NCBI GenBank assembly: GCA_019914995.1
Contig: CM034137.1
Coordinates: forward strand, 4,925,155 to 4,989,154
Direction: 5' to 3'
From: Acanthochlamys bracteata
Lineage: Eukaryota; Streptophyta; Magnoliopsida; Pandanales; Velloziaceae
DNA length: 64,000 bases
Shown here: one piece after another, positions 12,730-23,589 of the stretch
How the letters are laid out: the number at the start of each line of letters is the position of its first letter
Numbering within the stretch: position 1 is the first letter of the stretch
Notes under the pieces: model-generated
Seen by the model: only the letters and a program-made list of their open reading frames with translations
Told to the model about the DNA's origin: nothing
Databases searched by the model: none
Position numbers and translations under genes: made by a program

Positions 12730-13715
12730 AGTTTAGAATTATATAAGAAATACGTAAAAATTGTCAAATCAGAAATCATTCAATCTTGTTATCTTTGTAA
12801 TAGAAAACACTAACTACCGATATTAATCATAGCTTCTTCAATTATGTTGCAATTAGTCATCGCAAAAATAATTAGACAAATTAATTCAAATATCAAATTC
12901 AAAGTTAATACAGATATTCAAATTCAATATTCAAATTATAATTCTAACAAAAATTAATAACTCACAAACTAATCAATAATTATTCAACAACACATGTTCA
13001 GACTCAAGCAAATTCTACTAAAATTTCATTCCAAAATTTCAGCCTAGAGGAGTTTAGTTGCACATATTGATAATACAAATAACAAAATCAAATGAAGTAA
13101 ATATTAAGGAAGAAGGAATCAAATTTGAAATTTTAGCAATATCAACACTTCCTTGGCTCCGTCGTTTGGCTTCCTTTCTGTTCTCTTCCCTGTCTCCCTC
13201 TCCGTCGTCCCTTTTTGTTCTTCATTGTCTAGAATTAAATAAGAAATATATTAAGAATTATGAAATAAAAATCATACAATCTTAATATCCTTGATCAAAA
13301 AATTATTAATTATATATTTTAATCCTTTAGCTCTTTAACTATATTTAGATTGGTCCTCGCAAAAATAATTACATAAATAATTCAAAATCAAATTCAAAGT
13401 TGATAAGATATTCCAATTCAAAATTGCATTATAACAAAAACTAATAACTCACAAATTAATCAACAATTATTCAACAACACATTCAGATCTGAAGCAAATT
13501 CTACTAGGATTGCATCCCAAATTTAGTCAAGAGAAGCTTAGCTACTGATATTGATAATACAAACAGCAAAATCAAATAAAGTAAACATTAAGGAAGAATG
13601 AATCAAATATGAAAAAATAGCAATATTTCCAGTTTACTAGCTCCTTCGTCTGGCTTCCTTTCTGTTCTCTTCGCCGTCTCCCTCTCTGCCCTCCCTGTTT
13701 GTTCTTCGTTCCCCC
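12730..13715. repeat. Tandem duplication, two units of about 500 bp
   Basis: The unit starting near 12730 (TTTAGAATTATATAAGAAAT) recurs near 13229 (TCTAGAATTAAATAAGAAAT). The two stay alignable throughout, through an AACTCACAAA-TTATTCAACAACACA core and a shared CT-rich end (TTTGGCTTCCTTTCTGTTCTCTTC near 13165 and its match near 13652). Identity is perhaps four in five by eye, so the duplication is old. The CT-rich end read on the minus strand looks like a purine-rich leader, but I identify no gene. Confidence 0.7.
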
Positions 13716-14018
13716 TTTGGTGTTGGCCTCTCTATTCTTTTTATAATTTCAATTCACTCTCCCCAAATTCCGGAAAGAATCCTCCATCCTTTAAATAAAC
13801 TGTTAAAATTTCTTCCCAAAGAAAAATGAAAACAGAATTCAATTTGAATTGAAATACATGTGCAGAGAGGATCGATTGGATGAGCTTCATTGTGGAGGAA
13901 TCAATGGACCAGAACCCAACACATGAAGAAATCTGTGCTGATGAAATATAGTGAAAAGATTTGCTTTGGTAGGTGAAGCCGTTGGCCGAGATATAGATTT
14001 AGGCTTCTCGTGTGCTCG
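13716..14018. other. Short unresolved flank of the Reina compound
   Basis: No gene is seen. The last five bases before the LTR (GCTCG, 14014-14018) are the left copy of the target-site duplication of the element to the right. Confidence 0.5.
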
Positions 14019-15049
14019 TGGTACAATAGCAATGACTAAAATTAATGTAGCTAGCCTAAGAAAGATAAAAACAATGTCATTATTCTCTTCATACCTAACT
14101 GCAAAAGTTCCTGTCATAGTAGAACTCTAGCTACGCACAACTATCTAAGTAATTCCTTTTCTAACAGAATTCCTCCTAATAAATGAATGCATATAAACTA
14201 AAGGTGTATAAGGACTCAACTACATCTAAGAATAGTTTTAAAACCAAACTCGGTGTATAATTCAAAAAAATTACCGGATCACCGGTTAATCGAATGGATC
14301 ATCAGGTCGACCCACTGAGTCAAGTTAAATTTATTAAATAAATATTAATATATAAATATAATTATATGTATTATATAGTATCTTCAATAGCAACTATTAA
14401 AAAATTTAAAAAATAATTGTATACGAGAAATATTAAATATATTTTTAAATTTATATTTTTTATATTTTTTTAGCTACAGTATTTAAGACGATAGTCAAAA
14501 AGTCTAACATATAGTAAAATCTCTATATTTTATATATTATAAAGAACAAATTATCTACACTATATTTTATTTATTTATTACTTTCTAATAAAATATAAAA
14601 AATGAGAAAATAAATTAGTAACGAAAAAGTACCCGATAAAGTGCACATTTTAGAGTGATAATAAAAATACTTTTCTATTATATATATATATATATATTCT
14701 TTTTTTTTAAATATTAAAACCGGATCAACCCGCCTAACCGGGTCGACGAGTTGACCCGGGACCCGGCTGGGTCGATCGGGGTCTTACCGGGCTGCTTGCG
14801 CGACCCGATTTTATGTTAACTCGGTCCGAAATTGGTGCCAGGTCACCAGTTTCTGGTCCGACCCGGCCGGTCCGGGCCGAGTTTTAAATCTATGCATCTA
14901 AAGCCCCTAATGAGCCTAAACCGAATCCTCTAATGATTCACCATCCCTATGACACCTATTGATTGCATCCGGAACATGTTGTGCACCTAGAAGGGGGATG
15001 CCGAGTCAGCCTTGGCCTTTCCAAACTCTTATCTTCTTGAAGTGTAACA
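14019..15049 (-). repeat. Left LTR of the Reina compound (carries a MITE)
   Basis: On the minus strand it runs from TGTTACACTTC (15049) to a CA end (14019). A 660-bp MITE separates it into two arms. Without the MITE it is close to the 381-bp right LTR. Its arm at 14019-14110 differs from the matching arms of the middle and right LTRs at several shared positions. Confidence 0.85.
14231..14894. mobile_element. MITE-like insertion with GC-rich ends, in the left LTR
   Basis: The sequence CATCTAA flanks it on both sides (14223-14229 and 14895-14901), while the right LTR has a single CATCTAA at the same place, an empty site. Its ends are inverted relatives (TAGTTTTAAAAC on the left; TAGATTTAAAAC read inward from the right). 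Next to them are GC-rich arms full of GACCCGG/CCGGTT words that would pair, around an AT-rich core with a short (TA)n run. The 7-8-bp duplication suggests a hAT-type MITE, but a Mutator-type one is not excluded. Confidence 0.65.
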
Positions 15050-15059
15050 TTCCCCTCTC

Positions 15060-16130
15060 CTTGAAGAGTCGACTCGTCCTCGAGGCGAGGCAAAGGAGGG
15101 CAGAATCGAGCAAAACCAGAGGAGAATCAGTTGGGATTTAATCATGCATCCTTAAGTTTGGAAACATAGATGACCAGTTAGATACACGCGTGCGCTGGAA
15201 GATCCAGTTTATATGCGACTGGTCCAACAGCTTCCAGGATGACAAAGGGTCTAGTATCACTGTCGAAGCTTAAAATGTGAATGGGATGCCACCGAGCCTT
15301 GTCGATGTGGTTGTAACTTCAAGAATACTCAGATCACCGGGCTTATAGTGTATGTTATGGCGGTGCTTATCCGCCAATTGTTTCATGCTATTTTGAGCCC
15401 TATAGAGATGATAGTGTAACTTACGCAATATTTCATCCCTATGGCGAAGTTGAGCTCCCACGTTATCCAGCCGAGGAGGTCCTGAGAGAAGGAGACGAGA
15501 GGGGGAGGTGGGCGGCCATATACTGCTTCAAAAGGTGAGGATTTTGTGGAAGATTGGGGACTGGTGTTATAGGAGAATTCAGCCCAATGGATATAGTGCA
15601 TCCATTTGGTTGGTCGATCTCCAATGAAGCATCTTAAATATGTTTCGAGGCCATAATTTACGACTTCCATTTGCCCATATGTTTGTGGATGATAGACTGA
15701 ACTGAAGTGTAATGAAGTGCCTTGCAATCGATGTAATTCCTTCCAAACTGCTCTAAGAAAAATATGATCGCGATCGGAGACAATAGACGATGGACAACCA
15801 TGTAGGCGAACCACCTCTTTTGCAAAACTTTATGCCACAGAGGATGCAGTGTAGGGATGCTTTAATGGTACAAAATGAGCTTACTTGGAAAGCCGGTCCA
15901 CCACAACTATGATCACATCTTTACCATTAGAGAGTGGAAGGCCTTCAATAAAATCGATTGAGATAGCAGTCCAAATTTTATCAGGTACAGGCAGAGGTTG
16001 CAGCAACCTAGCAGGACGCAAGGCTTCTGATTTTGCTCGTGCACATGTAGAGCATGCTGCATGTAACATTGAGTGTGAGCCGAGAGCTCGGGCCAACAGA
16101 ATTAGACAGCCAGACATTTGTAAGTCTTGA
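15060..16130 (-). pseudogene. Fossil integrase region, Reina unit 1
   Basis: The core reads PVPDKIWTAISIDFIEGLP, then VVDRLSK, SDRDHIF and YHPQTYGQMEVVN, the standard Ty3/gypsy integrase blocks. The C-terminal module (KHRHNIHYKPGDL and beyond) follows. Chromoviruses carry a chromodomain at this end. A clear one is not readable here, so the clade rests mainly on the reverse transcriptase, LTR size and primer. Confidence 0.8.
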
Positions 16131-16139
16131 AGTGCCCAC

Positions 16140-17700
16140 CATGGCCACCTTAAGCTGAATTATGAGCTTCAAACAACACCTGTTGACGAAGTGAAGGCAC
16201 AGCAGGAACCCACACTTGATTTTTTTGCAGAATCAGGTTTGAGCAGTAGAGACATCTGGTTGAGAGTTGTCCTCAGCTGCCAACAACAAATCTTTATAGA
16301 TAGGATACTCTTGCTGTGCTTTCCTTAAGTCATCCTAGAAGGATGTCTCTAAGGTGGTGAAAGCGGCCAGGGATGCTTCTGGGCATCTGGAAAGTGCATC
16401 CATGATGGTATTATACTTGCCGGCTCTATATTCAATCCGGTAGTCATAGCGCAATAATTTAAATAGCCATTTAAGTTGAGCCGGAGAAGACAGCTATTGT
16501 TCCAACTGAAATTTAAGACTCAAATGATCGGTTTTAATGATGAAATGATTACTTAGCAAGTAAGGATACCAACGTTGCACGGCAAGCACTAATGCCATCA
16601 ACTCTTTCTCATAAGTAGACTTCACGCGGCTGTTGATGCAAGAGCTTTACTAAAATATGCAATTGGGCGATTTTCTTGAGTAAGGACAGCTCCAAGACCT
16701 CGTGATCGATTTCAATCGTAAAAAGGGAGAGAGAAGTTAGGGCAGCAAGGACTGGTGTGGATGTCATGGCTTCCTTGAGTAGAGTAAATGCTGTCTCTGC
16801 CTCACTGGACCAAGAAAAACTATCTTTTTTGAGAAGTGTAATAAGCGGAGCAACAATCACGCCATAATTTTTGACAAATCTTCGATAGTAATCGATTATT
16901 CCCAAGAATCCCCTTAATGCCGTGATTGATTTAGGCACTGGCCGTTGTAACATAAATTCGATTTTGGCCAGGTCAGCTGAGAGACCCTCTGCAGAAACGA
17001 TGTGTCCGAGGTATTCGAGATGACGACAGCCAAACTGACATTTGGCCCTATTAGCAAATAGTTTAGCCTTCCGAAGGACAGCAGAAACTGAATCCAAGTG
17101 TTGTAAGTGATATAGCCAAGAAGAGCTATAGACTAAAATGTCATCAAAGAACACTAGAACAAACTTACGTAAAAATGGCTGAAATATGTGGTTCATTAAC
17201 GATTGGAAAGTTGCCGGTGCATTTGATAAACCAAAAGGCATAACCAAAAATTCGTAATGCCCGTCGTGAATCTGAAAAGCGGTCTTGTGCATATCTTCGT
17301 ACTTCACTCGTATTTGATGGTAACGCGATTTTAAATCAAATTTGAAAAGTAACGAGCGCTATGTAGTTCGTCTAATAATTTATCTATCACTGTAATAGAA
17401 AATTTGTCATTGACTATAATGTCATTTAAGGAGCGGTAGTCGATGCAAAATCTCTAAAAACCATCATTCTTTTTAATATGGATACCTATATGGTCGTATG
17501 TTAGCCGGAGGAGCACCGAGCAGCAGGGGAATCCCATGGTCATGACACATTTTAGGTGGAAGTCCCAAAATTGGCTAGAAAGCAGAGGCATGTTCATTGA
17601 GGACAGATTGCATGGCTGCTGGAAGAGGCGCAACTTGCTGCTCACTGTCTTGAGCAAAAATGGCTAAAATGCATAAGGAGCATAGGAAGGATCCATGTTG
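16140..17700 (-). pseudogene. Fossil reverse transcriptase and RNase H region, Reina unit 1
   Basis: The blocks include KTAFQIHDGHYEFLVMPFGL, SNAPATFQSLMN, the catalytic VLVFFDDILVYS, GHIVSAEGLSAD and ALRGFLGIIDYYRRFVKNYG. The RNase H part follows (IAYFSKAL is readable in unit 2). This wording is that of chromovirus reverse transcriptases, particularly Reina. Unit 2 repeats it almost letter for letter. Confidence 0.85.
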
Positions 17701-17739
17701 AAGGCTCTTAAACTGAGATACTCCACTTTCACGAATTCC

Positions 17740-18060
17740 CTAGAGGATGAATTCTTGATCCAGTAGAGTGAAACACATATCCGAACGTTCCCAATTACAA
17801 ATAACATTACCAAGACTTCGTAGCCATTGAATGCCCAACATGAGATCTATGCCTCCTAAAGGAAACAGGTATGCGTCCACAACAATTGCAGCCCCTTGAA
17901 TTATTAATGGGACTGATTTATAGATCATCTCTATCGAGTGAGATCTACCATCCGCCAACTCTACTTGCAAGGAAACGAGGTGTGTAGCCGTGAGTTGTAA
18001 TTGTTTAGCTAAGCGGTCGCGATAAAGTTGTGAGTTGAGTCCGAATCAATCAAAATGAAT
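17740..18060 (-). pseudogene. Fossil aspartic protease region, Reina unit 1
   Basis: A DSDSTHNFI segment sits where the DSGATHNFI active site of plant Ty3/gypsy proteases is found. It is followed by VELADGRSHSIE, the YLFPLGGIDLMLGIQWL segment and a conserved LGNVICNW tail. It lies between gag and reverse transcriptase. Confidence 0.75.
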
Positions 18061-18079
18061 ACTCTCCTTTTTTTAATAA

Positions 18080-19502
18080 TGCCCCTACGCGGATGGTTTC
18101 AGGCCAACTAGTCCATGCATCGCACCGGGAGAGAGTTGAGCACCCTCGAGATGTTTTCATTAGATTGGCCAGGAGGTACTTTATCCAGAAATTCCAAAGG
18201 TTCATCACCACAAATAGCATAAAGTCTGCTATTATATTTGTGTCCTCCGGTGTACTCTCATCACAATATAAGCATAACCCTTTAGCTTTGTGTTCAGTGA
18301 TTTCAGCAGGGGATAGGGTCGGCTGCCTGGCTCGGTGATGCGAATGGCTATTCTTTGGAGTAGATATTGTCTTTGGAGGAGTGGCGAGATTGGGTGCGAG
18401 AGGGGTGGCTGAGTAGTAGTAGTAGGTTCACTGGAGAAGGTACCTGTAGAGCGTTGTGAGAAAATTTCAAGCGATTGTTTGTTGCTCACACATACTACTA
18501 GTCGGTATACTTGTTGTAGTGTGGAAGGTTCACTGGACATGACCTCCAAGGAAATACGCGGTGATAACCCACCACAAAATTCGCCGATGAGATCTACCTC
18601 CTTGATGTGAGGAATCCGTATGCGAGGTCCTCAAAGGCCCTGTTGGCGCGCTATTACCGTGTCTGTTTGCATAAGTTGTTTAAGGGGGTAACTAGGGTTA
18701 CCAAAGACTGACGGCCCAAAACGGAATAAAACTACATCGATGAATACAATGAAGGGTTTGGTGTGTCCGCTTGAAATTTTAAAACCAACGGTAGGCCTCG
18801 TCATGTAGATACATGGAAGCAATAAAGACTTTCTCCCAAAGAGGAGTTTGATAGTATCGAAAATAGCGATTGGCTGAGTAAATCCATTCATACGGCCCGG
18901 TCCCATCGAATGTGGGAAATTTATGTTTGTCCCTAGGGGCAAATTGCTGTTAGTCAAGTTGTTGCAAGTGGTTGATGTGTGAATTTGGGATTGTGCTATG
19001 TAGAGGAAGGCCAGTGTTGTCAGTGGTTGGAAGAATGTGGGTGGAGGCAGTAGGCTGCTGAAAGGGGTGAAGGGATCAAAACGTGGGAAGGAAACTTGGA
19101 TAATTCGGATGGCTCTGATTGGGGACAGTGGAGAGAGTATAGTTTCTAGTTGAAGTGGGGATTTGTAGATGGGACGTAGGTTGAATAGTGGTGGTGGGGC
19201 GTGTGTAGTTTGGCCCTGTGGTTGGTGAGGGAGATGGCTGGCCTAGTGATGCTTCCGGTAATATCAATTGAGGCCAGTTGGAGATGGATGCAACAGCAGT
19301 TATGGAAGGTGAAGGTAGCGGTTTGGAAGTAGGTGGTAGTTGCATAGGTGCTAGGGATAGATTGGCAACGGATCTCACGGAATTCACGTTTGTGGTTACA
19401 AATGTCCATTGCGATGTGCGCGATCATATTTGCCAAATCTATCATGCTAGGTTGACAGGGTGATTGAGGGCAATCTGGGGATTTGAAGAAAATTTCCGAC
19501 AT
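18080..19502 (-). pseudogene. Fossil gag region, Reina unit 1
   Basis: It starts with a short N-terminal leader (MSEIFF) about 70 bases downstream of the primer site. It contains a Pro/Ser/Thr-rich stretch, the gag core (YMTRPTVGFKISSGHT, then KQLMQT) and a C-terminal part leading to a CLYC zinc-knuckle start. Gag would form the element particle. Confidence 0.75.
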
Positions 19503-19572
19503 TAATAGTTGATTTCAACGTGGGTGATGTCCGAGAATTTGGCAAAGTCGTGGCAGGTCTCCATCGAGATGG

Positions 19573-19587
19573 TGGCTCTTGATACCA
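19573..19587 (-). promoter_or_regulatory. Primer-binding site, Reina unit 1
   Basis: On the minus strand it reads TGGTATCAAGAGCCA, one base from the usual initiator tRNA-Met complement. It lies two bases from the LTR end at 19590, as in intact elements. Confidence 0.85.
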
Positions 19588-19589
19588 AA

Positions 19590-20564
19590 TGATACAATAA
19601 CAATGACTAAAATTAATATAGCTAGCCTAAGAAAGATAAAAACAATTTCATTATTCTCTTCATGCCCTAACATCTAGCAAAGGGTTTATGTCATAGTAGA
19701 ACTCTAGCTACGCACAACTATCTAAGAGTTCCTCCTAATAAATGAATGCATATAAACTAAAGGTGTATAAGGACTCAACTACATCTAAGAATAAAAACCA
19801 AACTCCTTTTATAATTCAAAAAATTACGGGATCCGGTTAATAAATGGATCATGTAATAAGTTAAATTTATTAAATAAATATTAATATATAAATATAATTA
19901 TATGTATTATATAGTATCTTCAATATAAACTATTAAAAAATTTAAAAATAATTGTATACGAGAAATATTAAATATATTTTTAAATTTATATTTTTATATT
20001 TTTTAGCCTGAGTATTTAAGACGATAGTCAAAAAGTCTAACATATAGTAAAATCTCTATATTTTATATATTATAAAGAACAAATTATCTACACTATATTT
20101 TATTTATTTATTACTTTCTAATAAAATATAAAAAATGAGAAAATAAATTAGTAACGAAAAAGTACCCGATAAAGTGCACATTTTAGAGTGATAATAAAAA
20201 TACTTTTCTATTATATATATATATATATATTCTTTTTTTTTAAATATTAAAACCGGATCAACCCGCTAACCTGTCGACGAAGTTGACCCGGACCTACTGG
20301 TCGATCGGGTCTTACCGGTCGCCATACGACCCGATTTTATGTTAACTCGGTCCGAAATTGGTGCCAGTCACCGTTTGTCTTTTTTATCCGTCCGGCCGAA
20401 GTTTTAAATCTATGCATCTAAAGCCCCTAATGAGCCTAAACCAATCCTCTAATGATTCACCATCCCTATGACACCTATTGATTGCATCCGAACATGTTGT
20501 GCACCTAGAAGGGGATGCCGAGTCGTTTGGCCTTTCCAAACTCTTATCTTCTTGAAGTGTAACA
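19590..20564 (-). repeat. Middle LTR of the Reina compound, a left/right chimera
   Basis: It serves as 5' LTR for unit 1 and 3' LTR for unit 2. Its first ~90 bases (19590 to about 19680) carry the variants of the right LTR, for example TGATACAATAACA and CATGCCCT. From about 19710 onward it carries variants of the left LTR, including ACGCACAACTATCTAAG, GCATATAAAC and the MITE. This is the pattern left by crossing-over between two LTRs. Confidence 0.8.
19790..20414. mobile_element. Copy of the GC-ended MITE in the middle LTR
   Basis: It is the same insertion as in the left LTR, at the same LTR position and with the same CATCTAA flanks. It is about 40 bases shorter, through scattered small differences that fall mainly in the GC-rich arms. 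It is best read as carried along by recombination rather than inserted twice. Confidence 0.65.
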
Positions 20565-20579
20565 TTCCCTCTCCTTGAA

Positions 20580-21720
20580 GAGTCGACTCGCCCTCGAGGC
20601 GAGGCAAAGGAGGGCGTAATCGAGCAAAACCAGAGGAGAATCGGTTGGGATTTAATCATGCATCCTAAGTTTGGAAACATAGATGACCGATTAGATACAC
20701 GCGTATACTGGAAGATCCAGTTTATATGCGATTTGGTCCAACTTCGGGATGACAAAGGGTCTAGTATCACCGCCGGCTTAAAATGTGAATGGGATGCCAC
20801 CGAGCCTTGTCGATGTGGTTGTAACTTCAAGAATACTCAGATCACCGGGCTTATAGTGTATGTTATGGCGGTGCTTATCCGCCAATTGTTTCATGCTATT
20901 TTGAGCCCTATAGAGATGATAGTGTAACTTACGCAATATTTCATCCCTATGGCGAAGTTGAGCTCCCACGTTATCCAGCCGAGGAGGTCCTGAGAGAAGG
21001 AGACGAGAGGGGGAGGTGGGCGGCCATATACTGCTTCAAAAGGTGAGGATTTTGTGGAAGATTGGGGACTGGTGTTATAGGAGAATTCAGCCCAATGGAT
21101 ATAGTGCATCCATTTGGTTGGTCGATCTCCAATGAAGCATCTTAAATATGTTTCGAGGCCATAATTTACGACTTCCATTTGCCCATATGTTTGTGGATGA
21201 TAGACTGAACTGAAGTGTAATGAAGTGCCTTGCAATCGATGTAATTCCTTCCAAACTGCTCTAAGAAAAATATGATCGCGATCGGAGACAATAGACGATG
21301 GACAACCATATGAGGCGAACCACCTCTTTTGCAAAACTTTATGCCACGAGAGGATGCAGTGTAGGGATGCTTTAATGGTACAAAATGAGCTTACTTGGAA
21401 AGCGGTCCACCACAACTATGATCACATCTTTACCATTAGAGAGGAAGGCCTTCAATAAAATCGATTGAGATAGCAACCAAATTTTATCAGTATTGCAGAG
21501 GTTGCAAAGAACCTCCAGCAGACCTTAAGGCTTCTGATTTTGCTCGTGCACATGTAGAGCATGCTGCATGTAACATTGAGTGTGAGCCGAGAGCTCGGGC
21601 CAACTGAATTAGACAGCCAGACATTTGTAAGTCTTGAAGTGCCCACCATGGCCACCTTAAGCTGAATTATGAGCTTCAAACAACACACATTGATTGAAGT
21701 GAAGGCATGCAGAACCCACA
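20580..21720 (-). pseudogene. Fossil integrase region, Reina unit 2
   Basis: It has the same blocks as unit 1 (SDRDHIF, YHPQTYGQMEVVN, KHRHNIHYKPGDL) and a C-terminal KLQPHRQGSVASHSHFK segment that leads into the integrase tail. Differences from unit 1 are few and clustered. Confidence 0.8.
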
Positions 21721-23170
21721 CTTGATTTTTTTTTTTAATCAGGTTTGAGCAGTAGAGACATCTGGTTGAGAGTTGTCCTCAGCTGCCAACAACAAATCTT
21801 TATAGATAGGATACTCTTGCTGTGCTTTCCTTAAGTCATCCTAGAAGGATGTCTCTAAGGTGGTGAAAGCGGCCAGGGATGCTTCTGGGCATCTGGAAAG
21901 TGCATCCATGATGGTATTATACTTGCCGGCTCTATATTCAATCCGGTAGTCATAGCGCAATAATTTAAATAGCCATTTAAGTTGAGCCGGAGAAGACAGC
22001 TATTGTTCCAACTGAAATTTAAGACTCAAATGATCGGTTTTAATGATGAAATGATTACTTAGCAAGTAAGGATACCAACGTTGCACGGCAAGCACTAATG
22101 CCATCAACTCTTTCTCATAAGTAGACTTCACGCGGCTGTTGATGCAAGAGCTTTACTAAAATATGCAATTGGGCGATTTTCTTGAGTAAGGACAGCTCCA
22201 AGACCTCGCATCAGTTTCAACTGTAAAAGGGAGAGAGAAGTTAGGGCAGCAAGGACTGGTGTGGATGTCATGGCTTCCTTGAGTAGAGTAAATGCTGTCT
22301 CTGCCTCACTGGACCAAGAAAAACTATCTTTTTTGAGAAGTGTAATAAGCGGAGCAACAATCACGCCATAATTTTTGACAAATCTTCGATAGTAATCGAT
22401 TATTCCCAAGAATCCCCTTAATGCCGTGATTGATTTAGGCACTGGCCGTTGTAACATAAATTCGATTTTGGCCAGGTCAGCTGAGAGACCCTCTGCAGAA
22501 ACGATGTGTCCGAGGTATTCGAGATGACGACAGCCAAACTGACATTTGGCCCTATTAGCAAATAGTTTAGCCTTCCGAACGACAGCAGAAACTGAATCCA
22601 AGTGTTGTAAGTGATATAGCCAAGAAGAGCTATAGACTAAAATGTCATCAAAGAACACTAGAACAAACTTACGTAAAAATGGCTGAAATATGTGGTTCAT
22701 TAACGATTGGAAAGTTGCCGGTGCATTTGATAAACCAAAAGGCATAACCAAAAATTCGTAATGCCCGTCGTGAATCTGAAAAGCGGTCTTGTGCATATCT
22801 TCGTACTTCACTCGTATTTGATGGTAACGCGATTTTAAATCAAATTTGAAAAGTAACGAGCGCTATGTAGTTCGTCTAATAATTTATCTATCACTGTAAT
22901 AGAAAATTTGTCATTGACTATAATGTCATTTAAGGAGCGGTAGTCGATGCAAAATCTCTAAAAACCATCATTCTTTTTAATATGGATACCTATATGGTCG
23001 TATGTTTTGGGAGGAGCACCGAGCGTGAGGGAATCCCATGGTCATGACACATTTTAGGTGGAAGTCCCAAAATTGGCTAAGCGAGGCATGTTCATTGAGG
23101 ACAGATTGCATGGTCTGCTGGAAGAGGCGCAACTTGCTGCTCACTGTCTTGAGCAAAAATGGCTAAAATG
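21720..23170 (-). pseudogene. Fossil reverse transcriptase and RNase H region, Reina unit 2
   Basis: It carries SNAPATFQSLMN, VLVFFDDILVYS and ALRGFLGIIDYYRRF, then the RNase H start (IAYFSKAL). It is nearly identical to unit 1, which supports a recent duplication compared with the age of the element. Confidence 0.85.
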
Positions 23171-23238
23171 CATAAGGAGCATAGGAAGGATCCATGTTGA
23201 AGGCTCTTAAACTGAGATACTCCACTTTCACGAATTCC

Positions 23239-23560
23239 CTAGAGGATGAATTCTTGATCCAGTAGAGTGAAACACATATCCGAACGTTCCCAATTACAAA
23301 TAACATTACCAAGACTTCGTAGCCATTGAATGCCCAACATGAGATCTATGCCTCCTAAAGGAAACAGGTATGCGTCCACAACAATTGCAGCCCCTTGAAT
23401 TATTAATGGGACTGATTTATAGATCATCTCTATCGAGTGAGATCTACCATCCGCCAACTCTACTTGCAAGGAACGAACAGGTGTAGCCGTGAGTTGTAAT
23501 TGTTTAGCTAAGCGGTCTGCGATAAAGTTGTGAGTTGAGTCCGAATCAATCAAAATGAAT
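23239..23560 (-). pseudogene. Fossil aspartic protease region, Reina unit 2
   Basis: It carries the DSDSTHNFIADRLAKQL segment, then VELADGRSHSIE and LGNVICNWERSD. It is the direct counterpart of 17740-18060. Confidence 0.75.
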
Positions 23561-23589
23561 ACCTCCTGCTTTTTTTAATAATGCCCCCT

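Noticed and set aside
15885-16130. Plus-strand frame inside Reina unit 1
   Set aside because: It is the mirror of the integrase frame on the minus strand. The same applies to plus-strand frames at 18093-18338, 19278-19463, 20658-20927, 23619-23843 and 24782-24967.
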